DNA from: Thermoanaerobaculia bacterium
Lineage (GTDB): Bacteria; Acidobacteriota; Thermoanaerobaculia; Multivoradales; Multivoraceae
Length of the DNA stretch: 64,000 bases
Direction: 5' to 3'
Assembly: GCA_022823665.1 (NCBI GenBank)
Contig: JAJEHN010000034.1
Span: forward strand, 1 to 64,000
The notes beneath the pieces were generated by a model. It had not been told where the DNA came from. It saw only the letters and a program-made list of their open reading frames with translations, and ran no database searches. Positions within the stretch are counted from its first letter, which is position 1. Each line of letters opens with the position of its first letter. A program made the position numbers and the translations under genes. Shown here piece after piece: positions 41,576-49,719 of the stretch.

Positions 41576-43133
41576 ACGCCGCGAGGTCGTCGTCGCGGGC
41601 GGCGGCTTCGCCGGTTCGATCCTGGCGCGGGCGCTTCACGCCGAAGGCCGGGACGTGCTCCTGCTGGAACGGGGCCGCCATCCGCGGTTCGCGCTCGGCG
41701 AGTCGTCGACTCCGCTCGCCAACCTCGCCCTCGAGCGGCTGGCCGTGCGCTACGGCTTCGAGGACCTCTGGGACCTGGCCGCCCATGGCCGCTGGCGCCG
41801 CCGGCTGCCGGAGGTGGGCCGGGGACTCAAGCGGGGCTTCTGCTTCTATTCGCACGAACCGGGAAAGGCCTTCTCGCCCGGGCCGGCGAGCGGGCGCCGG
41901 CTGGTCGTCGCCGCCTCGCCCGACGACGACGCGGCGGACAACCAGTGGCTGCGGGCCGATGTCGACCGCTTCCTGTTCGAGCGCGCCCGGGCCGAGGGCG
42001 TCGACTGCCGCGAAGAGACGGAGGTCGAGGTGGTTTCGGTTCCCCGCGACCCGGGCGAGGGTCCGGTCCGGCTCAGGGCCGGCGGGCAGGCCGTCGAGGC
42101 CGGACTCCTGGTCGACGCGACGGGCGGCTCGCCGCTGGCGGCCGGCCTGGGTGCGGGGGAGGCGTCGCCGCGGCTGCGGACGAGCCTGGTCTATTCGCAC
42201 TTCGCCGGCGTGGCGCCCTTCGAGCGGGACGAGGGCTGGCCGAACTCGCCCTTTCCCGAGCGCTGGAGCGCGTCGCACCATCTGCTGGAGGAGGGCTGGC
42301 TGTACCAGCTCCGCTTCGACGACGGCTCGATGAGCGCCGGCTTTCTGCTGGCCGGGGAGCCCGCCGGCACGGGCGAAACAGTCTTCGCTTCGCTGCTCGG
42401 CCGGTACCCGTCGCTGGCGCTCCAGTTCGCGGACAGCAGGCCGCTGCGACCGGTGGCGTCGCGGTCGGCTGTCGCCTGGCGCCGCGACCGCGCCGCCAGC
42501 CGGGGCTGGCTGCTGCTGCCGCACAGCTACGCCTTCGCCGATCCGATGTTCTCGACCGGCATCGCCTGGAGCCTGCTCGCGGTGGAACGGGTGGCCGATC
42601 TCTGCCGGAACGGCCTGCCGGCGGCCGGGGATCTGGAACGCTACGGGCGTCTCGTCGCCGCCGAGGCGGACCACATCGACCGGCTTCTCGTCGCGGCCTA
42701 CCGGCTGATGCCCCGGATGGAGCGGTTCACCGCCGGGGCGATGGTCTACTTCGCGGCCGCCTCCTTCGACGAACTGCGGCAGCGGCTGCTCGACGCGCCG
42801 CCGGAGGGCTGGTGCTGGCAGGGGTTCCTCGGCGCCGGCGACGGCCGTCGCGGGCTGTTCGAGGAACTCGACGAACGGTCGGCGACCGGAGGCACGGGCG
42901 CGTCGCTGGCCGAGTGGGTCGGGCCGGCGATCGAGCGCTGGAACCTGATCGGTCTCCTGGACCCGCGCCGCCGCAACGCCTACCCGGTCGACCTGGAGGA
43001 CATGGAACGGCGGGCGGTCCAGGTCGCCGCGGGCCTTGGGCTCGATAGGGCCGAGTTGCGGCGCCGGTGGCCGCGGCTGCGGAGTCCGGACCAGATGATG
43101 TCCGCTCTCAGGGAGGCCCCATCAGCACGTTGA
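41556..43133 (+). CDS. FAD-dependent oxidoreductase, tryptophan-halogenase-like
   Basis: 525 residues. The Rossmann motif is VVVAGGGFAGSILARALHAEG, followed by LLERGRHPRFALGESSTP. The GESSTP signature and the later PMFSTGIAWSLLAVERV are typical of flavin-dependent halogenases and related geranylgeranyl-reductase-family enzymes. The halogenase WxWxIP motif is not evident, so true halogenation is uncertain. Starts at GTG; 41556, 41559 and 41568 are all possible, and the first overlaps the radical SAM stop by 20 bases. It ends convergently, overlapping holB by 26 bases. Confidence 0.78.
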   Translation: MVTAVAERREVVVAGGGFAGSILARALHAEGRDVLLLERGRHPRFALGESSTPLANLALERLAVRYGFEDLWDLAAHGRWRRRLPEVGRGLKRGFCFYSHEPGKAFSPGPASGRRLVVAASPDDDAADNQWLRADVDRFLFERARAEGVDCREETEVEVVSVPRDPGEGPVRLRAGGQAVEAGLLVDATGGSPLAAGLGAGEASPRLRTSLVYSHFAGVAPFERDEGWPNSPFPERWSASHHLLEEGWLYQLRFDDGSMSAGFLLAGEPAGTGETVFASLLGRYPSLALQFADSRPLRPVASRSAVAWRRDRAASRGWLLLPHSYAFADPMFSTGIAWSLLAVERVADLCRNGLPAAGDLERYGRLVAAEADHIDRLLVAAYRLMPRMERFTAGAMVYFAAASFDELRQRLLDAPPEGWCWQGFLGAGDGRRGLFEELDERSATGGTGASLAEWVGPAIERWNLIGLLDPRRRNAYPVDLEDMERRAVQVAAGLGLDRAELRRRWPRLRSPDQMMSALREAPSAR

Positions 43134-44076
43134 CCGAGCTCTCGAACCCGGTCTCGGGCCGGTCCCGCCGCAGGCGGCGGGCCGCCAGGCCCTCGATGAT
43201 CCGCCGGGGCTGAATGTAGCGTTCGCGCAGACGGTGGGCGTCCAGCAGATCGGACGCCAGAGCCAGCGCCGCGGCTCGGTCGCTGCGGTCGTCGAGCGCT
43301 CCGGCCGCCTCGGTCACGGCGCGGGCTGCCCGGTTCCAGCCCCGGCGGGCCCGGACGTCGTCCAGGTCCTTGCCGCCGATGGCGACCAGCCGGTCGGTCA
43401 GGCCGGCGGTCCACAGGGCGGACGATGCGTCACCCTCGCGCCGTCGCCAGTGTTCCACAAGGTCGGCCGTCTGTTCATCGGCCGGCTCGACGTCCTCGTC
43501 TCCGGCGCCGAGGTAGACCGTCAGCGAGCGGCTGCGCAGCGTCGGCAGGAGCTCCTGGGCGGACGCCGCCAGAAGCAGGAAGTGCCTGGGCGTCGTGCCG
43601 ATCGGCTCCTCGAGCGTCTTGAGGAGCGTGTTCGCTCCGTGCGGGTTCAACGTGTTCGCGTCGGCAATGACGAACACCTGGCCGCGAGCCTCGAAGGGCG
43701 ACAACTGCGCCGCTCGCACCAGGGGCCTGACCATCCCGATGCGGATGTCCCGCCGGGCGGGCGGGCGCTCGAGCAGGAGAAAGTCCGGGTGGCCCTGGCG
43801 CACTCCCTCGTCGTTCTCCTCGTCGGCCTTCCCGCCCTTCTTCTCCGAGCTAGCCTTCGCGCGCGCTTCGCTGGCGTACCGATCCTTGTCGACCCTGCGG
43901 CAATGCCCGCACTCGCCGCAGGGCCGCTCCTGCGGCGCGCGCTCGCAGAGCAGCGCCCGGCCGATCTCGAAGGCGAGATCGAGGCGGTCGTCCGCCGTCC
44001 CGCCGGAGACGATCACGGACGGGTAGAGACGGCCCTCCGCCGCGAGGCGCGGCAACTCGTCCGCGATGCGGTTCAT
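43108..44076 (-). CDS. holB: DNA polymerase III delta-prime subunit
   Basis: 322 residues of the clamp-loader AAA+ family. Visible are PSVIVSGGTADDRLDLAFEIGRALL in place of a Walker A (degenerate, as in delta-prime), the zinc site CGECGHC, VFVIADANTLNPHGANTLLKTLEEP (sensor 1 region) and LPTLRSRS. Between the zinc site and the next conserved block is a charged insertion (EARAKASSEKKGGKADEENDEG). It loads the beta clamp at the fork. It overlaps tmk by 4 bp (ATGA), a common pairing. Confidence 0.88.
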   Translation of the reverse strand: MNRIADELPRLAAEGRLYPSVIVSGGTADDRLDLAFEIGRALLCERAPQERPCGECGHCRRVDKDRYASEARAKASSEKKGGKADEENDEGVRQGHPDFLLLERPPARRDIRIGMVRPLVRAAQLSPFEARGQVFVIADANTLNPHGANTLLKTLEEPIGTTPRHFLLLAASAQELLPTLRSRSLTVYLGAGDEDVEPADEQTADLVEHWRRREGDASSALWTAGLTDRLVAIGGKDLDDVRARRGWNRAARAVTEAAGALDDRSDRAAALALASDLLDAHRLRERYIQPRRIIEGLAARRLRRDRPETGFESSVNVLMGPP

Positions 44077-44690
44077 GGCAGCACGTCGCTCAGCGCGGCC
44101 TCGACCGCCCGCGCCACGTCGTCGACGGGCGCCGCCGCGTCGATGACCCGGAAGCGCTCCGCCTCGGCCGCCATGCGCCGCTCGTATGCCTCGTGGACGC
44201 GGCGGTAGAAGGCCAGGCTCTCCCGGTCGATCCGGTCGGCGGCCCCTCCGCGGCGCCGTCGCTGCGCCTCCTCCGGAGACAGCTCGAAGAACAGGGTGCG
44301 GTCGGGCGACCGGCAGCCGGTGGCCAGCCGGTCCGCCTGGGCGATCACCTCCGGCGGTACGCCCCGGCCCCCGCCCTGGTAGGCGTAGGTCGAGTCCGTG
44401 AACCGATCGCAGAGCACGACGGCGCCATTCGCCACCGCCGGCTCGATCACCTCGATCAGGTGCTGGCGCCGGCTCGCGAACACCAGCATCAGTTCGACTG
44501 TGCCGTCGACCTGCGCCGCCTCCCGCCGCAGGAAGAGCTCGCGCAGCAGGTCGGCGAAGGGCGTACCGCCGGGCTCCCGGGTGACGACGTGCGCGACGCC
44601 GCGGCGTTCGAGGCTCGCCGCGACCCGTTCGAGCTGGGTCGACTTGCCGCTGCCGTCGAGACCCTCGAAGGTGATGAAGAGGCCACCCAT
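44073..44690 (-). CDS. tmk: Thymidylate kinase
   Basis: 205 residues. It phosphorylates dTMP to dTDP. Motifs: P-loop FITFEGLDGSGKSTQ, the dTMP-site VTREPGGTPFADLLRELFL, VLCDRFTDSTYAYQGGGRG and the lid region RRRRGGAADRIDRE. Length and order are normal. Stop overlaps the holB start. A REP-like repeat lies about 60 bases upstream of the ATG. Confidence 0.95.
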   Translation of the reverse strand: MGGLFITFEGLDGSGKSTQLERVAASLERRGVAHVVTREPGGTPFADLLRELFLRREAAQVDGTVELMLVFASRRQHLIEVIEPAVANGAVVLCDRFTDSTYAYQGGGRGVPPEVIAQADRLATGCRSPDRTLFFELSPEEAQRRRRGGAADRIDRESLAFYRRVHEAYERRMAAEAERFRVIDAAAPVDDVARAVEAALSDVLP

Positions 44691-44749
44691 TCCGGGATCA
44701 TGCTAGCGCCGTGGCTCAAGCGGACTCCGGCCTTCAGCCGTCGGCGGTT

Positions 44750-44822
44750 TCAGCCGGGCCTCACCGCTTCGCGGCGATGCCCGGAGCGGGTCAGAAGACC
44801 CGCGCACCCAGAGCACTGCCGT
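44750..44822. repeat. REP-like repeat between divergent genes
   Basis: Family A core on the minus strand at 44786-44809, with CCGCTTCGCGG and ATGCCCGG-type hairpins before it and AGAGCACTGCC after it. The whole block is the reverse of the copy in mnmA (12887-12950). It lies between tmk and the DsbA-like gene. Confidence 0.85.
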
Positions 44823-44860
44823 ACCCGCTCCGGTAGAGTCCCCCGCAACAGGAGGCGACC

Positions 44861-45949
44861 TTGAGTACAGACACTTCCGAGCACGGGAACCGGCCCACCT
44901 GGGCTCTCCATCTGGCCGTTTACGCGGTCCTGCTGGCGGTGATCGGCTTCCTGGTTCTGCGGCCGGGATCCGGCGCTGCGGCCCAGGAGGACGATCCGGG
45001 CGAGGATCACGTCGCGGCACGGCTCGACGGCGTGGACATCGGTTTCGACGAGGCGCTCGAGCGCGCCGCCACGCAGTTGGATCAACTCGAGCAGCAGCGC
45101 ATCCAGTGCGACCTGCAGGTCGCCTCGGAGCGTCACGGGCTGCTGGAACGGACCCTCGAAGGGATCGTGCGCGACCGCCTGGTCGAGGCCAGCGCGGAGA
45201 GCGCGGGCCTCGAGATCGCGGACTGGCGTTCGGGCGAGATGGAGCGGCTCGAAGCCGAGGTGACGGACGAGGACGTCGACGCCTTCTTCGTGGAGAACGA
45301 AGGGCGCATTCGGGGCGAGCGGGAGGAGCTCGAGCCCCAGGTGCGGACCTACCTGGCGCAGCAGCGCTTCGTCGATGCTCTCGAAGACGGCCACGAGATC
45401 GAGTACCTGCTGGAGCCCTACCGGCTGGAGGTCGAGCCGGCTGACGGGCCGGTGCGGGGCACGGAGGCGGCGCCGGTCACGATCGTCGAGTGGTCGGACT
45501 TCGAGTGCCCCTACTGCAAGAGCGTGCTGCCGACGCTGGAGCGGATCCTGGAGGAGTACCCGGAACAGGTGCGGCTCGTGTTCCGCCACTTCCCGCTGCA
45601 CGCGATCCATCCGAACGCCCAGGCCGCCGCCGAGGCCGGCGTCTGCGCCCAGGATCTCGGCGCCTTCTGGGAACTGCACGACCTGATGTTCGAAGAGCAG
45701 GACACCCTGACCCTGGACGACCTGAAGGACAAGGCGGCGCGGGCCGGCCTCGACGCCGAGGCGTTCGCCGCCTGCCTGGAGCAGGATGGCATCGCCGACC
45801 GGGTCCACGCCGACCGCCGTGCCGGGGTGGAGGTCGGCGTCAACGGGACGCCGGCGCTGTACGTCAACGGCCGGCCGCTGGCGGGCGCGGTCGCCTACGA
45901 GCAGTTGGCGGAGGTGGTCGAGGACGAGCTCGAGCGCGCGGGTGGGTAA
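44861..45949 (+). CDS. Membrane-anchored DsbA-family thiol oxidoreductase
   Basis: 362 residues. A TTG start follows GGAGG by five bases. One N-terminal membrane anchor (LAVYAVLLAVIGFLVL) leads to a helical region at 50-190 (ARLDGVDIGFDEALERAATQLDQLEQQRI) resembling the SurA N-terminal chaperone module. Then a thioredoxin-fold DsbA domain has active site CPYC (C216 and C219) in EWSDFECPYCKSVLPTLERI and the cis-proline loop VNGTPALYVNG. It should form or exchange disulfides, perhaps with chaperone activity, in the periplasm. Its stop overlaps the next gene by eight bases. Confidence 0.88.
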   Translation: MSTDTSEHGNRPTWALHLAVYAVLLAVIGFLVLRPGSGAAAQEDDPGEDHVAARLDGVDIGFDEALERAATQLDQLEQQRIQCDLQVASERHGLLERTLEGIVRDRLVEASAESAGLEIADWRSGEMERLEAEVTDEDVDAFFVENEGRIRGEREELEPQVRTYLAQQRFVDALEDGHEIEYLLEPYRLEVEPADGPVRGTEAAPVTIVEWSDFECPYCKSVLPTLERILEEYPEQVRLVFRHFPLHAIHPNAQAAAEAGVCAQDLGAFWELHDLMFEEQDTLTLDDLKDKAARAGLDAEAFAACLEQDGIADRVHADRRAGVEVGVNGTPALYVNGRPLAGAVAYEQLAEVVEDELERAGG

Positions 45950-46649
45950 CAGACCCGTCTTCGTTCCCTACCGGCCGGAGCGCCTGGAGCCGGCCGAGAT
46001 GGAGCGCCGGGCCGACGCGGTATTCGAGGAGTTCGACGGCCGGCGGAGCGTCCGGTTCTTCACGGACGAGCCGGTGCCGCGGCGGTTGATCGAACGGGCG
46101 ATCGAGGCGGCCTCGACCGCGCCGTCGGGGGCGCATCGCCAGCCGTGGCGGTTCGTCGCCGTGAGCGACCCGGAGGTGAAGGCGCGGATCCGCGAAGCGG
46201 CGGAGGCGGAGGAGAAGCACAGCTACCTCGGCGGGCGGATGCCGGACGAGTGGCTCGAAGCGCTCAAGCCGCTGGGCACGGACTGGCGGAAGCCCTTCCT
46301 GACGACCGTGCCATGGATCGTCGTCGTGTTCGCCGAGCTCTTCGGCGTGGACGAGGACGGGGCGAAGAGGAAGAACTACTACGTGAAGGAGAGCGTCGGC
46401 ATCGCCTGCGGCCTGTTCATCGCGGCGCTTCACCGGATGGGCCTCGCCACGCTGACCCACACGCCGAGCCCGATGGGGTTCCTGAGCGAGATTCTCGAGC
46501 GCCCCCGGAACGAGAAGCCGTACATCCTGTTCCCGGTGGGCTTCCCCGCGCCGGACTGCGAGGTGCCCGACCTGCGGCGCAAGTCGTTGGCCGAGGTCGC
46601 CCTCTGGCACTCCGGCCGGACGGGGCGGACGGACGCCGACGCCGACTGA
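45942..46649 (+). CDS. Iodotyrosine-deiodinase-like nitroreductase
   Basis: 235 residues, an FMN enzyme of the nitroreductase superfamily. It closely follows the iodotyrosine deiodinase subfamily: FVPYRPERLEP, RRSVRFFTDEPVPRRLIE, STAPSGAHRQPWRFV, VKESVGIACGLFIAALHRMGLATLTHTPSPMG, and PVGFPAPDCEVPDLRRK. The substrate-lid residues that hold the amino acid in human IYD (Glu157, Tyr161, Lys182) match Glu91, Tyr95 and Lys117 here. It should reductively remove halogen from halotyrosines; native bacterial substrate unknown. GTG start inside the previous stop. Confidence 0.87.
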   Translation: MGNRPVFVPYRPERLEPAEMERRADAVFEEFDGRRSVRFFTDEPVPRRLIERAIEAASTAPSGAHRQPWRFVAVSDPEVKARIREAAEAEEKHSYLGGRMPDEWLEALKPLGTDWRKPFLTTVPWIVVVFAELFGVDEDGAKRKNYYVKESVGIACGLFIAALHRMGLATLTHTPSPMGFLSEILERPRNEKPYILFPVGFPAPDCEVPDLRRKSLAEVALWHSGRTGRTDADAD

Positions 46650-46656
46650 GCGACGG

Positions 46657-47712
46657 ATGATCGGTCTGATCCTGGCCGGCGGCATCGGCTCCCGCTTCTG
46701 GCCCCTGAGCAGGCGCCGCCGCCCCAAGCAGCTCCTCGACCTGCTGGGCGGCGGCTCCCTGGTGGCCGCGACCGCGCGCCGGGTCGAGCCGCTGTGCGGG
46801 GCGGAGCGGACCTGGGTCTGCACGACCGAGGAGCTCGCGGCCGCGGTCGCCGCGGAACTGCCCGATCTGGACGCCTCGCGCGTCCTGGGCGAGCCGAGCG
46901 GACGGAACACGGCGCCGGCGATCGGCTGGGCGGTGCGGACGATGCCCGAGGCGGCGCGGCGGGAGGTGATCGCGGTCATGCCCTCGGACCACTGGGTGGC
47001 CGACGAGGAGGCGTTGCGCGAGGCGCTCAGCCGGGGTGCTTCGGCGGTCGAGCGCGGCGACCACGACGTCGTCACCGTCGGCATCGCGCCGGCCTGGCCG
47101 GAGACCGGCTACGGCTACCTCGAACTGGACGCTCCGGCGGAAGTCCTGAGCGTGCAACCCGTGGCGCGGTTCACGGAGAAGCCGGACGCGGACACCGCGG
47201 CGCGCTTCAAGGCCTCCGGCCGCCACTTCTGGAACGCCGGCATCTTCCTCTTCCGGGGCACGGTGCTGCTCGATCTCTACCGCGAGCACCTGCCGGAACT
47301 CGCCGCCGGCATCGAGCGTCTGGCGACGGACGACCTGGGCGCGGACCGGCGCCGGGAGATCTACGCCGGCCTGGAGTCGGTGTCGATCGACTATGGCCTG
47401 ATGGAGCGGCTCGACTCGATCGGCTGCGTGGTGGCCGACTGCGGCTGGAACGACATCGGGTCCTGGGGACTGCTGGCGGAGGCGCTGCCGGCCGACGCTG
47501 ACGGCAACCGGACGGTGGGCGACACGTTCGCCGTCGACGCCCGCGACAACCTCCTGTTCGCGGACGAGGGCGCGGTGGCGGCGATCGGCGTGGAGGGCCT
47601 CGCCGTCGTGCGGACCGGCGATTCCGTGCTGGTCGTGCCGCGCGAACGGGCCCAGGAGGTCCGCGAGGTGGTGGAGCGTCTCGCGGCCCTGGGCCGGCTG
47701 GATCTGCTCTGA
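46657..47712 (+). CDS. manC: Mannose-1-phosphate guanylyltransferase
   Basis: 351 residues. It makes GDP-mannose from mannose-1-phosphate and GTP. Motifs: LILAGGIGSRFWPLSRRRRPKQ (nucleotide site), EPSGRNTAPAI, VMPSDHWV, GYGYLELD, FTEKPD, HFWNAGIFLFR and SIDYGLMER, DCGWNDIGSW. It is the short form, without the phosphomannose isomerase domain. ATG starts seven bases after the previous stop. Its TGA overlaps the proposed CTG start of trmB. Confidence 0.93.
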   Translation: MIGLILAGGIGSRFWPLSRRRRPKQLLDLLGGGSLVAATARRVEPLCGAERTWVCTTEELAAAVAAELPDLDASRVLGEPSGRNTAPAIGWAVRTMPEAARREVIAVMPSDHWVADEEALREALSRGASAVERGDHDVVTVGIAPAWPETGYGYLELDAPAEVLSVQPVARFTEKPDADTAARFKASGRHFWNAGIFLFRGTVLLDLYREHLPELAAGIERLATDDLGADRRREIYAGLESVSIDYGLMERLDSIGCVVADCGWNDIGSWGLLAEALPADADGNRTVGDTFAVDARDNLLFADEGAVAAIGVEGLAVVRTGDSVLVVPRERAQEVREVVERLAALGRLDLL

Positions 47713-48530
47713 GCGCGCCGCCCGTCCTCGTCTGGCCCGGCGCCGCCAGCGGTCCGCGGGCCGCCCGGGACGCCGGTTTCCGCGACCTCGCCTCCTGCCG
47801 GGCTGAACTGCGGGCGGCGTTCGGGGAACGCTCGGACTGGGAAGTCGAGCTCGGCTTCGGCAAGGGCCGTTTCCTCGTCGCGTCCGCGGCCGCCGATGCG
47901 TCCCGCCCCTTCCTGGGGGTCGAGATGGTGTCGAAGTACTTCCGGCTGGCGGCCCGGCGGGCGGCCTCGCGCCGGCTGTCCAACGTCGTCCTGCTCCGCG
48001 GCGAGGCCCTCTACCTGATCGCGACCCTGCTCCCCGCCGGCATGGCGCGGACCGTCCACGTCTACTTCCCCGACCCCTGGCCCAAGAGCCGGCACCACCG
48101 CCGGCGGCTGCTCGATCCGCGCACCGTCGACCTCGTGCTGGCGCTGCTCGATCCGCCGAGGGGACGGCTGTTCTTCGCCACCGACCACCTGGAGTACGGC
48201 GAGGCGGTGGCGGAGACCCTCTCGCTGCACCCGGCGGTGGAGATGGAGCGGGTCGACGGGGCCTGGCCGGAAGGCCCGCGGACGAACTACGAGGCGAAGT
48301 TCGAGCGGGAGGGACGGCCGATCGTGCGGCTCGCGGCGCGGCTTCGAGGCGGCGGCCCGGCGAGTCTGCTGCATCCGGCCGGCAGGGACGATCTGCTGGT
48401 GGGGCCTGCCGGAGGTCGTCGGGCTTCGCCCGGCGCTCTTCAGGCCGCCTCCGGCGGCAGCGGGTCAGAAGACCCGCGCACCCAGCAAGGCATTGATCAA
48501 GCGGAGAGCGCGAGGCGGACGTCTTCGTAG
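47709..48530 (+). CDS. trmB: tRNA (guanine-N7)-methyltransferase TrmB, probable CTG start
   Basis: About 273 residues. It methylates G46 of tRNA. SAM-binding ELGFGKGRFLVASA and FLGVEMVSKYF, HVYFPDPWPKSRHHRRRL and the C-terminal TNYEAKFEREG are diagnostic. No ATG, GTG or TTG occurs in frame between the upstream stop and ELGFGKG; the first ATG, at 47925, would remove the SAM site. The only good candidate is CTG at 47709 in a CTGA overlap with the manC stop. The normal C-terminus is followed by about 50 extra residues, part of them (AASGGSGSEDPRTQ) encoded by a REP-like repeat. It overlaps the convergent HD gene by 34 bases. Confidence 0.82.
   Translation: MSAPPVLVWPGAASGPRAARDAGFRDLASCRAELRAAFGERSDWEVELGFGKGRFLVASAAADASRPFLGVEMVSKYFRLAARRAASRRLSNVVLLRGEALYLIATLLPAGMARTVHVYFPDPWPKSRHHRRRLLDPRTVDLVLALLDPPRGRLFFATDHLEYGEAVAETLSLHPAVEMERVDGAWPEGPRTNYEAKFEREGRPIVRLAARLRGGGPASLLHPAGRDDLLVGPAGGRRASPGALQAASGGSGSEDPRTQQGIDQAESARRTSS
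48440..48486. repeat. REP-like repeat in the trmB 3-prime end
   Basis: Minus-strand family A core at 48460-48483, with a GCCGCCTCCGGCGGC hairpin before it. It lies within the C-terminal tail of trmB and 13 bases from the end of the convergent HD gene. Confidence 0.85.
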
Positions 48531-49681
48531 ACGTCGTCGCTGCAGTACACGCGGTAGCGGTCGATGCGCCGGAGGTGACGGACGAAGTGGCTCGCCTCCT
48601 CGAGCTGCACGAGTTTCCCTCCGTTCTGGCGAACCGGCACCCGGCCGCGGCCGAGGCGGTGGGGGTCCTTGGCTGAGTTCGAGACGAGGACGCTCTTGCC
48701 GTAGCGCTCGCGCAGGGGTTCGAGCCGCTGTTCGAACGCGCGCTTCTCGCCGGCGTCCAGGTGCTCGCCGGTCTCGTGGGCGAGGCGGAAGTGGCTGCGG
48801 TCGGTGATCGCTCGCGCGTGCAGGCTGTCCGAGCGCCGCATTCTCGTCATCATCTCGCCGTCGTCGTTGGCCAGGAAGCACTCCGGGTCGCTGCTCCAGG
48901 TGATCCCCTCTTCGTGCAGCCACTCGTTCAGGTGGAGCTCCAGGGCCTTGCCGGTGACGTGGAAGTAGACCTGCGTGAACATGTAGTAGCGGGCCAGGAT
49001 CAGGCTCTCGACCGCGTGCAGGCCCTCGGCGTCGATGCCCAGCCGGTGCTCGCCGGTCGTGTCGTCGACCAGGGGGCGAACGGTCGAGAGGACCTGGTCG
49101 AGGTCGAAGTTGCCGTAGCGCACGCCGCAGAAGAGGGAGTCGCGCAGCAGGTAGTCCATCTTGTCCACGTCGAGTTCGCCGCTCACGACGGGCGACAGAA
49201 GCTGCTCGGGTCCGTCGAGCCGGTCGCCGAGCAGCCGGATCACGTCGGAGCCTTCGACGCCGTCGCCGAAGCGCTCGAAGACTTCGCGGATCTCGTCGCC
49301 GGCGAGCAGGCGGCGGCTCATCTCCTCGTGGTCGATCCCTTCCTCGAACAGGTCCTCGGCCCAGTGGCTGAAGGGGGCGTGCCCGAGGTCGTGGAGCAGG
49401 GCGGCCGCCCGCACCAGGCGCCGGGCGCGCGCTCGCGGGCCGGCTTCGAGCGGCGTCCCCTCGGCCCCGGCCAGCGTGTCGTAGACCCGGCCGGCAAGGT
49501 GCATCGTGCCCAGGGCGTGACCGAAACGGCTGTGCTCGGCGCCGGGGAATACGAGATGGGTCAGGCCGAGTTGGCGGATCGAACGCAGTCGCTGCATCGG
49601 CCGGGTGCCGATGAGCGCGGCTTCGAGTTCGTCGGCCTCGATGAAGCCGTGGATCGGGTCGCGGAACGCCAGCGTCGCCAC
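48497..49681 (-). CDS. HD-domain phosphohydrolase (dGTPase-like)
   Basis: About 394 residues. Metal-binding HD motifs: EHSRFGHALGTMHLA, AALLHDLGHAPFSHWAEDL, DHEEMSRRLL and, later, VSGELDVDKMDYLLRDSLFCGV. This is the stand-alone HD family with N-terminus FRDPIHGFI, related to deoxynucleotide triphosphohydrolases; the substrate is not known. GTG at 49681 is chosen because it places the start just before FRDPIHGFI, where the family begins; GTG at 49705 is possible. It is divergent from lolA. Confidence 0.87.
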   Translation of the reverse strand: MATLAFRDPIHGFIEADELEAALIGTRPMQRLRSIRQLGLTHLVFPGAEHSRFGHALGTMHLAGRVYDTLAGAEGTPLEAGPRARARRLVRAAALLHDLGHAPFSHWAEDLFEEGIDHEEMSRRLLAGDEIREVFERFGDGVEGSDVIRLLGDRLDGPEQLLSPVVSGELDVDKMDYLLRDSLFCGVRYGNFDLDQVLSTVRPLVDDTTGEHRLGIDAEGLHAVESLILARYYMFTQVYFHVTGKALELHLNEWLHEEGITWSSDPECFLANDDGEMMTRMRRSDSLHARAITDRSHFRLAHETGEHLDAGEKRAFEQRLEPLRERYGKSVLVSNSAKDPHRLGRGRVPVRQNGGKLVQLEEASHFVRHLRRIDRYRVYCSDDVYEDVRLALSA

Positions 49682-49719
49682 GGTTGCTAGTCTAGGTCGC
49701 CCCACGCTGGTTCACAGCG

